NCBI GenBank assembly: GCA_944323485.1
Contig: CALUSR010000002.1
Location: forward strand, 256,048-320,047
Source: Candidatus Gastranaerophilales bacterium
GTDB lineage: Bacteria; Cyanobacteriota; Vampirovibrionia; Gastranaerophilales; CAJFVJ01
Direction: 5' to 3'
Length of the DNA: 64,000 nucleotides
The translations under genes and the position numbers were made by a program. Below the pieces are notes generated by a model. That model was not told the DNA's origin. It saw nothing but the letters and a program-made list of their open reading frames with translations, and did no database searches. Positions 9,190-17,768 of this stretch are shown here, one piece after another. Position 1 is the stretch's first letter, and each line of letters begins with the position of its first letter.

Positions 9190-9213
9190 GCCAAAAGACT
9201 ATATAAAATTTTG

Positions 9214-9252
9214 AAAATAGATAAAGTTTAATAAAACTTTATCTATTTTTTT
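9214..9252 (+). terminator. Intrinsic terminator after the 80-aa gene
   Basis: Stem AAAATAGATAAAGTTT against AAACTTTATCTATTTT, very short loop, then T-rich tail. Confidence 0.85.
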
Positions 9253-9321
9253 AAATATATCAAAAATTTTTATACTTTTGTTTTTATTTATATGTACTTT
9301 TTTAGGAAAGGATACATGGTT

Positions 9322-10183
9322 ATGAATATTTCTGCAAATTTTTCTGCTGGTATACAAGAAAAAAAAATATCCTCTTCCCTCCTATCCGCTGCCTGCACCA
9401 GGGCAAAGCACTAAACCGAGCGAAACAAAGAATAATAATAAAAAAATTATTGCAGCACTTGGAGCACTTGCCGCAGCTGGAGCTGCTGCAGTAGCCATAG
9501 CGGTAAACCTGAAAAAAGGAAAAGCTCCGGATATTGAAACATCTGATGTAGCAAAAGCAACACAAAAATTAAGTCCTGAAAAAGAAGAACTCTTAATGGA
9601 ATTTCAAAATTTATATAATGAATTCTTAGCTTGTGGACCTGAAAGAAATGAAATAAATAGAAAGTATTATTTAAAACTACAAGAAACCATAGAACATTTC
9701 CAAGAACCTAAATTTATAAAAGAAAATATAGAAACTGTAGGAGGCGTAGAAAATGCCCCATTGCTTATCAACACCAGCATTCAAGTCCTTTCTTCTAATA
9801 TTAAAGGCTTAAATAAAAAATTAAACGATAATATTGATGCTCCAAAATCTTTCAATGATATTATCGATAAGTTGAAAGCTGTCTATCAAGTAGAAGATAT
9901 ATCGGAAGTTCCTGGTAATAAAATTAAAGCGTTAATATCCGGCATAAAAGGAGATATAAAAGCCGAAATGTACTCTACAGAAAAACGGAAACAGATATTT
10001 GAGCCTTTCATGCAATCTCTTCAGGAAGAATCTCTGACAAACAAACTCAATATATTAGGAAATCCTCCTAAAGATATGAGTCTTGACAGTTATGCTGCAA
10101 CTTATGAAGAAGTGTATAATACACTGCAAAATTTAAGAACAAAAACTTACAATGCTCTTGAAGAGTTTAAGAAATCACATTAA
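9322..10183 (+). pseudogene. Orphan membrane protein interrupted by a +1 frameshift at an A9 tract
   Basis: From the ATG at 9322 (an in-frame ATG also lies at 9316; AGGAAAGG at 9304-9311) the frame reads MNISANFSAGIQEKK and then hits a run of nine A (9359-9367). In the other frame it continues YPLPSYPLPAPGQSTKPS, then a hydrophobic segment (IIAALGALAAAGAAAVAIAV) and a long helical domain to 10183. Removing one A gives a continuous protein of about 286 residues with a sensible N-terminus. Read literally, the upstream frame stops at 9411-9413. It could be a recent pseudogene, a phase-variable gene, a gene rescued by RNA polymerase slippage, or an assembly error. The C-terminal part (MEFQNLYNEF..., 195 codons) is not recognisable. 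Confidence 0.7.
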
Positions 10184-10198
10184 ATTTCAAACTAATTC

Positions 10199-10232
10199 AA
10201 ATATATCTGCTCGAAGAGCAGATATATTTTTT
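10199..10232 (+). terminator. Intrinsic terminator, probably bidirectional
   Basis: Stem AAATATATCTGCTC against GAGCAGATATATTT with a three-base loop and T-run, between the convergent orphan and DUF262 genes. Confidence 0.85.
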
Positions 10233-11511
10233 ATGCACTCAAATTTTCGTCTTCGCCTTCATCAAGCAGGTCATTGATAGTCATCTTCTTTGAGTTTTTG
10301 ACAATCTTCGGAGTAAAATGCTTCAAAGCAAGCATCTGATTTACATCATTGCTCAGTGTCACAAACGTTTTTTCAGGATGTATCAGCTTATCTCTGTTTG
10401 TGACAAAATTCTCGACAGTAGAGAGAATTTCAAGCAAAATCTCTTTGTCAATCAGCTCGCTTTCAAAGTCTTCGAATACTTCCATCAAAAACGGATAAGC
10501 ATCTTTTGCCTCTATATCATTTATTGCCTGTATGTGCATACGAACATCTTTATCTTTTAATGTAGCTGAAATCAGCTTTACATAATACTTTGAATATTTC
10601 ACAAGATGTTTTACAACAGTACTGCGGGACTGAAGTTTGAGCCTGTTCATAAAGAACCTGCAAAACTCTTCATAGACAGATTCTTCCTTCGGTATAGATC
10701 CGTTATTTTGTATAGTAAGATAATCTCTGATAAAATCACTCAAACGATTGCCGCATCCGACACTATCAAAAGACTGAACCATCGGGTTCCAGTATTTTTC
10801 AAAGAGTTCCGCCTGTTCTTCTCCGGTTGTTCCAAGCAGAATAAAATTCTTTATCTGATCAATCTGAGAGAGCCTTACTCCTGTTGAATTCAAGCTGTCA
10901 AAAATCAGCTGAGAATTATCAACTTCTGACTCAAGAGCCATATCAATAATTTCAAGTTTCTTTATTGTTTCAAACAAAACACATGGTAGAACTTTTGTTG
11001 ATTTTATCTGATTTTTGAAAAATTCATAAGCCTTAAAAATCAAAGCATCCGTTTTCAAATTATCTTCGCCGTCAAGCAAGGATGAATAAATCTCCTCATC
11101 ATTGCTGTTCAGCATAATTTTGTAAGGACAATCTCTATCATCGTTAAATAACAAACTTCTTATTTCTTCGCTAAGACGGATACTGTCTTCATCGCTTTCT
11201 TCATATACCAAATTCTGCAATGCCGCAAGGAACAAAGATAAAGTAATAATTCTCTGCTGTCCGTCTATCAACATAACCCTGTTTGTCTTAGAAATTTGTA
11301 TAATGTTTGTTGCTTCATAGACTATAGTTCCAAGGAAGTGTCTTTTCATGTTTTCATAACGTGAAAGGCTCAAAATATCATCAAAAAGCTGCTGCCACTG
11401 TTTTAAAGACCACACATAATTCCGCTGAAAAGCTGGTATTTCAAAACATCCCGCTTTTTTCAAAAAATCCGTAAAACTTGTATTTGTTACTTTCATGAGC
11501 TTTCTCTGCAC
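10231..11511 (-). CDS. DUF262 domain protein (GmrSD N-terminal-like)
   Basis: A 426-residue protein with the two DUF262 (PF03235) hallmarks: IPAFQRNYVW at residues 25-34 and LIDGQQRIITL at 81-91. These form a ParB/Srx-like nucleotide-binding site; in GmrSD this domain is the NTPase half of a type IV restriction enzyme. The usual C-terminal DUF1524 HNH nuclease is absent, and residues 200-426 are helical without nuclease motifs. The start is uncertain: the GTG at 11511 has AAGGGAAG upstream, while an ATG at 11496 has only a weak site. No restriction or toxin partner lies beside it. Confidence 0.8.
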   Translation of the reverse strand: MQRKLMKVTNTSFTDFLKKAGCFEIPAFQRNYVWSLKQWQQLFDDILSLSRYENMKRHFLGTIVYEATNIIQISKTNRVMLIDGQQRIITLSLFLAALQNLVYEESDEDSIRLSEEIRSLLFNDDRDCPYKIMLNSNDEEIYSSLLDGEDNLKTDALIFKAYEFFKNQIKSTKVLPCVLFETIKKLEIIDMALESEVDNSQLIFDSLNSTGVRLSQIDQIKNFILLGTTGEEQAELFEKYWNPMVQSFDSVGCGNRLSDFIRDYLTIQNNGSIPKEESVYEEFCRFFMNRLKLQSRSTVVKHLVKYSKYYVKLISATLKDKDVRMHIQAINDIEAKDAYPFLMEVFEDFESELIDKEILLEILSTVENFVTNRDKLIHPEKTFVTLSNDVNQMLALKHFTPKIVKNSKKMTINDLLDEGEDENLSA

Positions 11512-11587
11512 TAACTTCCCTTTTGATTATTTTATTTGATTTTGCTTAATCAAACAAATATATTAAGATTTCTTATTACTGTTCATA

Positions 11588-11596
11588 TGCTATACT
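11588..11596 (+). promoter_or_regulatory. Extended -10 promoter for the SDR gene, apparently leaderless
   Basis: TGC-TATACT forms an extended -10 box. Only seven bases separate it from the ATG at 11604, so transcription would start at or within a base or two of the start codon. No Shine-Dalgarno sequence is present. Confidence 0.5.
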
Positions 11597-11603
11597 TTAG
11601 TTT

Positions 11604-12329
11604 ATGAAAAGAAGAATTTTAATTACAGGAGCAACAAAAGGTATAGGAAGAAGCATCGCAGAAGAGTTGTCTTCTTCTCACAGAGTTTTTATCGCAGGAC
11701 GGGACGAAAAAAAACTCGAGGAACTCTGCAAACAAATCAATGCTCACGGATTCTTTTCTGGAAATTTGCTCCTTGATGACAATTATAAAAAACTTTTTGA
11801 AAAAGCCTCTTCCTCTCTCGGGGGAGTTGATGTGATGATTAACAACGCAGGAGAATATATCTGGAGTCCTGTAGAAAAAACTTCAAACGACGATATCGAA
11901 AGACTGCTCAAGTTGAACCTCGAAATCCCCTACAAACTCTCAGCACTTGCAGCAAAAGAAATGAAAGCTCAAAGATGGGGAAGAATTATCAACATCGGGT
12001 CTATCAGCGGTGCAGTCGGCGAAGCAAACGCATCTTTGTATTCTGCTTCAAAAGCAGGCTTGATCGGAATGACAAAAGCTCTCGGACTTGAACTGGCAGA
12101 ATATGGAATAACCGTAAATACAATTAACCCGGGGTGGGTAAAAACAGACCTGACAGAGCAGGCTTTATCAGACAATCTCAATGAACAAGAAGAACTTGAC
12201 TGTATTCCGCAGCACAGATTTATCAAGCCGGAAGAGATAGCAAAACTCACAGCTTATCTCATTTCAGATGATGCAAAAGGAATAACCGGTCAAAGTTTGA
12301 ACCTGTGTGCAGGTCTGAGTCTCGGTTAA
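11604..12329 (+). CDS. Short-chain dehydrogenase/reductase (FabG-like)
   Basis: A 241-residue Rossmann-fold oxidoreductase. The cofactor loop TGATKGIGRS is at residues 7-16, NNAG is near residue 80, and the catalytic set is Ser (IGSISG) with Y-x3-K (YSASKAG). The INPGWVKTD segment and C-terminal GITGQSLNLCAG are those of 3-oxoacyl-ACP reductases. Because the FabG and acetoacetyl-CoA reductase families are hard to separate by sequence, I do not assign a symbol. It ends three bases before a convergent gene, with no terminator between. Confidence 0.85.
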   Translation: MKRRILITGATKGIGRSIAEELSSSHRVFIAGRDEKKLEELCKQINAHGFFSGNLLLDDNYKKLFEKASSSLGGVDVMINNAGEYIWSPVEKTSNDDIERLLKLNLEIPYKLSALAAKEMKAQRWGRIINIGSISGAVGEANASLYSASKAGLIGMTKALGLELAEYGITVNTINPGWVKTDLTEQALSDNLNEQEELDCIPQHRFIKPEEIAKLTAYLISDDAKGITGQSLNLCAGLSLG

Positions 12330-12332
12330 CAA

Positions 12333-12548
12333 TTATTTTTCAAAGTCTTCTTTTTTATGGACTTTCGGAACATCCTGTTTGATTACAATCAAATTTTGAA
12401 TAATCTTCATAGCACAGGTAGGAAGAACAACATCATCAAGCCCGCCTGCAATGCTAAGGATGCCGCCTGCTTTCAAAACTGTTTCCTCTCCCTTATACAA
12501 AAAAGTATAATCGGTATCTCTGTCTGAACGGATTGTTATTTTGTCCAT
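12333..12548 (-). CDS. Small hypothetical protein (71 aa)
   Basis: A 71-residue acidic protein, MDKITIRSDRDTDYTF..., with predicted beta-strands and a Gly-rich turn (KAGGILSIAGGLDD). AAAGGGAAAG lies just before the ATG, a strong ribosome binding site. It begins 22 bases after the wecB stop on the same strand, so it is probably the last gene of a wecB transcript. No signal peptide. I do not recognise a family. Confidence 0.7.
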   Translation of the reverse strand: MDKITIRSDRDTDYTFLYKGEETVLKAGGILSIAGGLDDVVLPTCAMKIIQNLIVIKQDVPKVHKKEDFEK

Positions 12549-12570
12549 TGCTCTTTCCCTTTATATAAAT

Positions 12571-13677
12571 TTACAACTTTTCCGATAAAAATTTTATAAT
12601 TCTCTCTGAAGCTCGTCCATCCCCATAAGGATTCTCTCCTGAGAGCATTTTTTCATAATGCTGTTTTGAATCAAGCAGCTTTTGAGTTTCGTCAACAATT
12701 TTCTCTTTCGAAGTGCCGACAAGCTTGACTGCTCCTGATTTTACAGCCTCAGGTCTTTCTGTCGTATCTCTCAGAACAAGCACGGGCTTCTTCAAAGATG
12801 GAGCTTCCTCCTGAATACCGCCTGAATCGGTAAGAATTATATCAGCCTTATTCATCATCGTCACAAAAGGAGCATACTCCATAGGTTCAGTAAGAATTAT
12901 TCTTTCATGATTAGAAAGTTTTCTGAAAACAACATCTCTAACGTTCGGATTGAGATGAACAGGATAAACAACCTGTATATTACTGTTTTTTTCAACCAGC
13001 TCCAAAATCGCATCACAAATCGTTTCAAGAGGTTTCCCGAAATTTTCTCTTCTGTGAGATGTCATCAATATAGTTTTCAAATTTTTATTCAAATTCAAAT
13101 AGTCAAGATTTGATGGTTTATTCTCTGCAGTATAAAGCAAAGCATCAATAACAGTATTACCGGTTTTAACAATATTTTCAGAAGAAATTGCCGATTTTTT
13201 GAGATTTTCAACAGCTTCATCAGTCGGAGCAAAATGATAAGATGACACACTATCAGCGACCACTCTGTTTATTTCTTCGGGGAAAGGATAGTACTTATCA
13301 AAAGTTCTCAATCCCGCTTCAACATGCCCGATAGGCACCTTTGCATAAAAAGCCGACAAACTTGAGGCAAGTGCCGTTGTCGTATCACCGTGGACAAGGA
13401 CAACAGCAGGTTTTGTCCGTTCTATTACATCCTTTGTTTTCAAAAGTATATCAGATGTCAAACTCCAGAGGTTTTGATTTTCTTTCATAATATCCAAATC
13501 AAAATCAGGTTTTATATCAAACAACTCAAGAACCTGATCAAGCATCTGGCGATGCTGTGCACTTACACAGACTATGGGTTCAAATTCGTCATGTTTTTTC
13601 AGTTCTATAACCAAAGGAGCCATCTTTATCGCCTCTGGGCGTGTCCCGAAAATTAAAAGAACTTTTTTTCCGCTCAT
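12571..13677 (-). CDS. wecB: UDP-N-acetylglucosamine 2-epimerase (non-hydrolysing)
   Basis: Interconverts UDP-GlcNAc and UDP-ManNAc for cell-surface polysaccharide. Family segments are FGTRPEAIKMAP at the N-terminus, VHGDTTTALAS, HVEAGLRTFDKYYPFPEEINR and the nucleotide-binding TDSGGIQEEAPSL. Start placed at the ATG at 13677 (368 residues), with AAAGG upstream; the TTG one codon earlier is less likely. It runs opposite to gltA across a short AT-rich spacer. Confidence 0.93.
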   Translation of the reverse strand: MSGKKVLLIFGTRPEAIKMAPLVIELKKHDEFEPIVCVSAQHRQMLDQVLELFDIKPDFDLDIMKENQNLWSLTSDILLKTKDVIERTKPAVVLVHGDTTTALASSLSAFYAKVPIGHVEAGLRTFDKYYPFPEEINRVVADSVSSYHFAPTDEAVENLKKSAISSENIVKTGNTVIDALLYTAENKPSNLDYLNLNKNLKTILMTSHRRENFGKPLETICDAILELVEKNSNIQVVYPVHLNPNVRDVVFRKLSNHERIILTEPMEYAPFVTMMNKADIILTDSGGIQEEAPSLKKPVLVLRDTTERPEAVKSGAVKLVGTSKEKIVDETQKLLDSKQHYEKMLSGENPYGDGRASERIIKFLSEKL

Positions 13678-13807
13678 CAAAGATACCTTTGTTTTAATGC
13701 CATCGATTATTGATTATAAAACAAATATATATTTTTATAAAAAATCTTTTATAAAAACTTTTTCACGCTATAATATTTGTATATGAGTATCAGAGGGTAA
13801 CGGAATT

Positions 13808-15208
13808 ATGGTAGAACAGAAAAAAAGACAAATTCAGGAAGCTTTAGATCCTGATTACAGAAATAAAAACTTTGAAGAAGTAGAAAAAAGCTTCACAAAA
13901 GAACAGGCACTCACTGAAGCCTCAAGATGCCTCAACTGCAAAAACGCAAGATGTATAAAAGGATGTCCTGTTAATATAAATATCCCTGCGTTTATAGCAG
14001 AAGTTAAAGAAGGCAATATTCAAAAAGCAGGCGATATAATCAGAGAATCAAGCCTTCTCCCTGCCGTATGCGGAAGAGTCTGCCCGCAGGAAAGACAATG
14101 CGAAGGTCAGTGCGTCCTCGGCATAAAAGGTGAAGCAGTTGCAATAGGAAACCTCGAAAGATTTGTCGCAGACAACTCGGAAGTTGAAAAAACACCAATC
14201 ACGCCAAGCGGCAAAAAAGTCGCAATCATCGGCTCAGGATGTGCAGGTATAAGCGCAGCAGCAGACCTGAGAAAAGCAGGACATGATGTTACTGTTTTTG
14301 AAGCTCTGCATGCCTTCGGCGGTGTCTTGAGATACGGTATCCCATCATTCAGACTTCCAAGAAATGTCCTCGATAGAGAACTGGAGTCGCTCCGTGAAAT
14401 GGGAGTTAAATTCGTTAAAAACGTTATTATAGGGCGCTCGCTTTCAATCAATGACTTGAAAGAAGACGGATTTGACGCAATCTTTGTATGCAGCGGCGCA
14501 GGAACACCGAAGATGCTTCATATAGAAGGAGAAAACCTGAATGGAGTATACTCGGCAAATGAATTTTTGACACGTGTAAACCTGATGAAAGCAAATGATG
14601 AAAACTCTCCGACACCTATCAGAGTCGGTAAGAAAGTTGCCATAATCGGTGGTGGAAACACTGCAATGGATGCGGCAAGAGTCGCAAAAAGAATCGGCTT
14701 TGATGAGGTAACAATTGTCTACCGCCGTTCGGAAGAAGAATTGCCTGCAAGAAAAGCAGAAATAATCCACGCAAAAGAAGAAGGGATTATCTTCAAACTT
14801 CTGCACTCACCTGTTGTAATCGAGGGAGAAGACGGATATGTCAAAAACCTCAAACTTCAGGTAATGGAACTAGGAGAACCTGATGAAAGCGGAAGAAGAC
14901 GTCCTGTTCCGGTGGAAGGTAAAATTGTTGATATGGATGTTGATACTGTCGTTGTTGCTCTCGGAACAAATCCGAATCCGATTATCCAGCGTTCAGCCGA
15001 AGCAGACCATCTCAACCTCCAAACAGACAAAAAAGGTTACATTGTTATTGACCCTGAAAGCGGCAAAACCTCTATCGAAGGAGTATTCGCAGGCGGTGAC
15101 GTCGCTCCGACAGGAGAATCAACAGCTATCAATGCAATGGGTGCAGGAAAACGTGCTGCTAAAGCAATCAATGAATACCTCGCAGCCCAACCCGTTTGCG
15201 CAAAATAA
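13808..15208 (+). CDS. gltA: Glutamate synthase (NADPH), GltA/small-subunit type
   Basis: A 466-residue FAD/NAD(P)-binding iron-sulphur oxidoreductase. The N-terminus binds [4Fe-4S] clusters (RCLNCKNARCIKGCPV and CGRVCPQERQCEGQC). Two dinucleotide folds follow, GSGCAGISAAADL near residue 140 and GGGNTAMDAARVA near 280, then the FAD motif GVFAGGDV near 425. This matches the homotetrameric GltA type (TIGR01316). The same architecture occurs in NfnB and sulphide dehydrogenase alpha subunits, and no gltB-like amidotransferase subunit is in the window, so the true reaction is uncertain. GAGGG precedes the ATG. A bidirectional terminator follows. Confidence 0.85.
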   Translation: MVEQKKRQIQEALDPDYRNKNFEEVEKSFTKEQALTEASRCLNCKNARCIKGCPVNINIPAFIAEVKEGNIQKAGDIIRESSLLPAVCGRVCPQERQCEGQCVLGIKGEAVAIGNLERFVADNSEVEKTPITPSGKKVAIIGSGCAGISAAADLRKAGHDVTVFEALHAFGGVLRYGIPSFRLPRNVLDRELESLREMGVKFVKNVIIGRSLSINDLKEDGFDAIFVCSGAGTPKMLHIEGENLNGVYSANEFLTRVNLMKANDENSPTPIRVGKKVAIIGGGNTAMDAARVAKRIGFDEVTIVYRRSEEELPARKAEIIHAKEEGIIFKLLHSPVVIEGEDGYVKNLKLQVMELGEPDESGRRRPVPVEGKIVDMDVDTVVVALGTNPNPIIQRSAEADHLNLQTDKKGYIVIDPESGKTSIEGVFAGGDVAPTGESTAINAMGAGKRAAKAINEYLAAQPVCAK

Positions 15209-15226
15209 AATTGTTCTATTCAACAC

Positions 15227-15267
15227 AAAACAAGACCTCAGAAAATTATTGCTGAGGTCTTGTTTTT
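15227..15267 (+). terminator. Intrinsic terminator between convergent gltA and repeat-protein genes
   Basis: Perfect 15-base stem AAAACAAGACCTCAG against CTGAGGTCTTGTTTT, ten-base loop, T tail; symmetrical, so usable from both sides. Confidence 0.9.
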
Positions 15268-15287
15268 AGCAGTATTTTTTTGAATTT

Positions 15288-16364
15288 TTATATTTTTGAA
15301 CGAACCCACTTATTTCCAATTTTCAAAAAGCAGTCATTCAATCTAGAACGTCCTTCAGAGTCATTATTATAATCTGCATAGAAAGTCGGTTTTTCATGTC
15401 TAAAAGACAAAATCTTATCAGAATCCTTGAACAAGGGTTTAACACCTTCCTGATAAGATGAAACCGCCCCTTCTTCATCATATGTCAGCACCCTATCAGC
15501 TACTCTGTTTTTAAAAAAGCCATTTGATACCCCTTCTTTATAAAGAATAGGTATACCTTCATCAAAACAAAGCTCACTCGATGCTTTGACATATCTTTCT
15601 CCTCTCAGAGAATAAGACTCAACCCCTTCTTCATAGATGCCCGGGTTCCATGATTCATCAAAAGACAACTTCTTTGCGGCTCTTTCCAAATTAGGGCTAT
15701 ATTCTATTCCTTCCTTATAGAGAACAGGTTTGCCGTTTTCAAACAATAAATCTTTTTCTATGGTGTCTTTTCCACCGGGAGAATAGTCATAAACAACTCC
15801 CTCTCTGTATTCGACTATTTCATTGTTTTTTAAAAACAGCTCAATGTTTCCTTCTTCAATCCCAATCCACTCATTCCCCAAAAAATAAGTTTTTCTTTTT
15901 TGGGAACCGTCTTGAGCATATTCTGTCATTGAGGCAGGTTTTTCACCGTTCATCTCAAAACTTCTTCGAATTACACCGTTTTCATCTATAACAACAGAAT
16001 AGTTGTTCTTTTTTCCTTCTCTTATTGCCGCAAGTGTTTCCTCAGCCATTTTATTGGCTCTCTCGGTAATTGGTTTTATTGTATGCTCTGTAAGTTTATT
16101 TATTTTTGACCTTTTTTCATTGGCGTTATGACGCATATTATCTGCAGCTTCTATTGCAGAACTGACTTTTTGCGGAATAAAAACTCCCGAAAAAGATATA
16201 GACGCCGACGCCATTGCTCTTGCTGCAGATGAAGCCGAAGCACCAAGGCTTGTATTGCTTGCAGAATATGATGAACTGATATTCTGTTGAGTTATTTGTT
16301 TTTTGAAAACAGGAGCAGAAGAAGTTTTATAACCGCTGAATACCCGGGTGATTTGTTGAACCAT
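15288..16364 (-). CDS. Hypothetical repeat protein with YKEG-type repeats
   Basis: A 358-residue protein with no signal peptide. The first 60 residues are Ser/Ala-rich and contain TRVFSGY and ISFSGVF, variants of the N-terminal motif noted on other orphans. Residues 75-115 are a charged helix (possible coiled coil). From about residue 135 a degenerate unit of roughly 25-30 residues recurs at least five times: two strands with L-x-F-[DE]-x-G-x-P-x-x-Y-[KEQ]-E-G-V (for example FENGKPVLYKEGIEYS, FDEGIPILYKEGVSNG). This resembles MORN-like or toxin-tail strand repeats but I cannot name the family. The GGAG upstream of the ATG is rather distant (11 bases). Confidence 0.7.
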   Translation of the reverse strand: MVQQITRVFSGYKTSSAPVFKKQITQQNISSSYSASNTSLGASASSAARAMASASISFSGVFIPQKVSSAIEAADNMRHNANEKRSKINKLTEHTIKPITERANKMAEETLAAIREGKKNNYSVVIDENGVIRRSFEMNGEKPASMTEYAQDGSQKRKTYFLGNEWIGIEEGNIELFLKNNEIVEYREGVVYDYSPGGKDTIEKDLLFENGKPVLYKEGIEYSPNLERAAKKLSFDESWNPGIYEEGVESYSLRGERYVKASSELCFDEGIPILYKEGVSNGFFKNRVADRVLTYDEEGAVSSYQEGVKPLFKDSDKILSFRHEKPTFYADYNNDSEGRSRLNDCFLKIGNKWVRSKI

Positions 16365-16581
16365 TTTTTAGAAAATCTCCATTGTTTAACATGACTATAT
16401 TAATAAGGAACATAAAAAATTTTTGACACCTGCAAAAAAATAATTTACAAAAGATAACGCAATAATATTAAGCCTTTTCAGTACTTTACTCCTCCATATA
16501 AATGATATTCAAGTCAAAAATTAAATATTATTCACAAATCATCCGATAACCAAATTGTGAGTTTTATAAAGGACAAAAAAA

Positions 16582-16776
16582 TTGGATAAAACAGTTGAAT
16601 ATCCCGCCCTAATCTATAAAACCCGCACCAACAACACATTCGTTGCTAACTGCATAATGCTGAACCTCATCGGTTTTGGCAAAACGGAAAAAGAAGCAAT
16701 ATCAAAGTTATACAAGTCCCTTAGTGAGATCAAGAAAGGTTACTCTGTAACCATAAAACCTTTGTATAGCATATAA
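16582..16776 (+). CDS. HicB-like small protein, orphan
   Basis: A 64-residue protein starting at TTG, with AAAGGA eight bases upstream. The pattern YPALIYK-x-FVANCIMLNLIGFGKTEKEAISKLYKSL resembles the partial RNase H fold of HicB antitoxins (hydrophobic strand, G-x-G-x-T-x-x-E-A). There is no HicA-like toxin gene on either side. The C-terminal DNA-binding domain of long HicB proteins is missing. A terminator follows, so it is monocistronic. Assignment is by pattern only. Confidence 0.6.
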   Translation: MDKTVEYPALIYKTRTNNTFVANCIMLNLIGFGKTEKEAISKLYKSLSEIKKGYSVTIKPLYSI

Positions 16777-16806
16777 AAATATATTTTGTTGACTGTATTT
16801 CCCTTG

Positions 16807-16838
16807 AGCCTTTTATATTTTTAAAAGGCTTTTTTTTT
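16807..16838 (+). terminator. Intrinsic terminator after the HicB-like gene
   Basis: Stem AGCCTTTTA against TAAAAGGCT, six-base loop, eight T. Confidence 0.85.
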
Positions 16839-16931
16839 ATCGAATTATTAATACATAATTAAAAAATAATTTCCTGCATTTATTTTAGAGTAAAATTAGA
16901 TTAAGGATTGAATAAGAAGGAAAAAAATATT

Positions 16932-17753
16932 ATGTGGGAATATAGCGAAAAAGTAATGGAACACTACAGAAATCCTCACAACGCCGGCGTCATGGAAAAC
17001 CCGAGCGCTGTTGGCGAAACAGGCAGCATCGCCTGCGGGGATGCGCTGAAATTATATCTTAAAATAGATGAGAACGGTATAATCACCGATGCAAAATTTC
17101 AAACTTTCGGCTGCGGCTCGGCTGTTGCCTCATCAAGTATTTTGACCGATATGGTTATCGGAAAAACCGTCGATGAAGCAAAAAAAATTACCAACGAAGA
17201 TATTGTTAAAGCCCTTGGGGGTCTGCCTGCCGAAAAAATTCACTGCTCAGTTATGGGACAGGAAGCCCTGGAAGCAGCCATTAATAACTACCTCGGCATA
17301 GAAGAAGATCACTCTCATGAAAAAATTGTATGCAGATGCTTCAATGTTTCCGAAGAAAAACTTGTTCAACAAATTAAGGAACACAACATCAAAACAGTCC
17401 AGGAAGCGACAAATTACTGTAAAGTATCTGGCAGCTGCGGAAGATGTGCTCCTGAAGTTCAACATATTATTGATAAAGTAAATGCCATAAATGAAGCCCC
17501 CAAAAAACCAATGACAAAAACTCAAATGATTGTTCAAATAAGCAAAGTATTAGATAACTATGTATCAGATGAACTGAGAAAAGACGGAGGAGATATAGAA
17601 CTTATAGATGTTGATGAAAACAAGGTTTATGTCAAACTGCAAGGAAGCTGCAGTGCTTGCCCGAGCAGCCATCTTACCCTCAAAAATTTTGTTGAAAATG
17701 TATTGAGAGAACATATTTCAAAAGATATAGAAGTTATAGAATACAAAGAATAG
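16932..17753 (+). CDS. nifU: Fe-S cluster assembly scaffold NifU
   Basis: A 273-residue three-domain scaffold on which NifS-derived sulphur is built into Fe-S clusters. The IscU-like domain (1-125) has its three ligands in IACGDALK, FGCGSAV and IHCSVMGQ. The middle BFD-like [2Fe-2S] domain has CRCF and SCGRC. The C-terminal Nfu domain has SCSACPSS. The true start is the ATG at 16932 (MWEYSEKVMEHYRNP, typical for NifU), with GAAGG upstream; the TTG 24 bases earlier has no usable spacing. nifS follows 15 bases downstream. No nitrogenase genes are present, as expected for anaerobes that use NifUS for housekeeping. Confidence 0.95.
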   Translation: MWEYSEKVMEHYRNPHNAGVMENPSAVGETGSIACGDALKLYLKIDENGIITDAKFQTFGCGSAVASSSILTDMVIGKTVDEAKKITNEDIVKALGGLPAEKIHCSVMGQEALEAAINNYLGIEEDHSHEKIVCRCFNVSEEKLVQQIKEHNIKTVQEATNYCKVSGSCGRCAPEVQHIIDKVNAINEAPKKPMTKTQMIVQISKVLDNYVSDELRKDGGDIELIDVDENKVYVKLQGSCSACPSSHLTLKNFVENVLREHISKDIEVIEYKE

Positions 17754-17768
17754 AGAATGGAATTAAAA

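Noticed and set aside
16490-16510. GGAGGAG on the minus strand between the repeat-protein and HicB-like genes
   Set aside because: Looks like a strong ribosome binding site but no start codon with an open frame follows at a usable distance.
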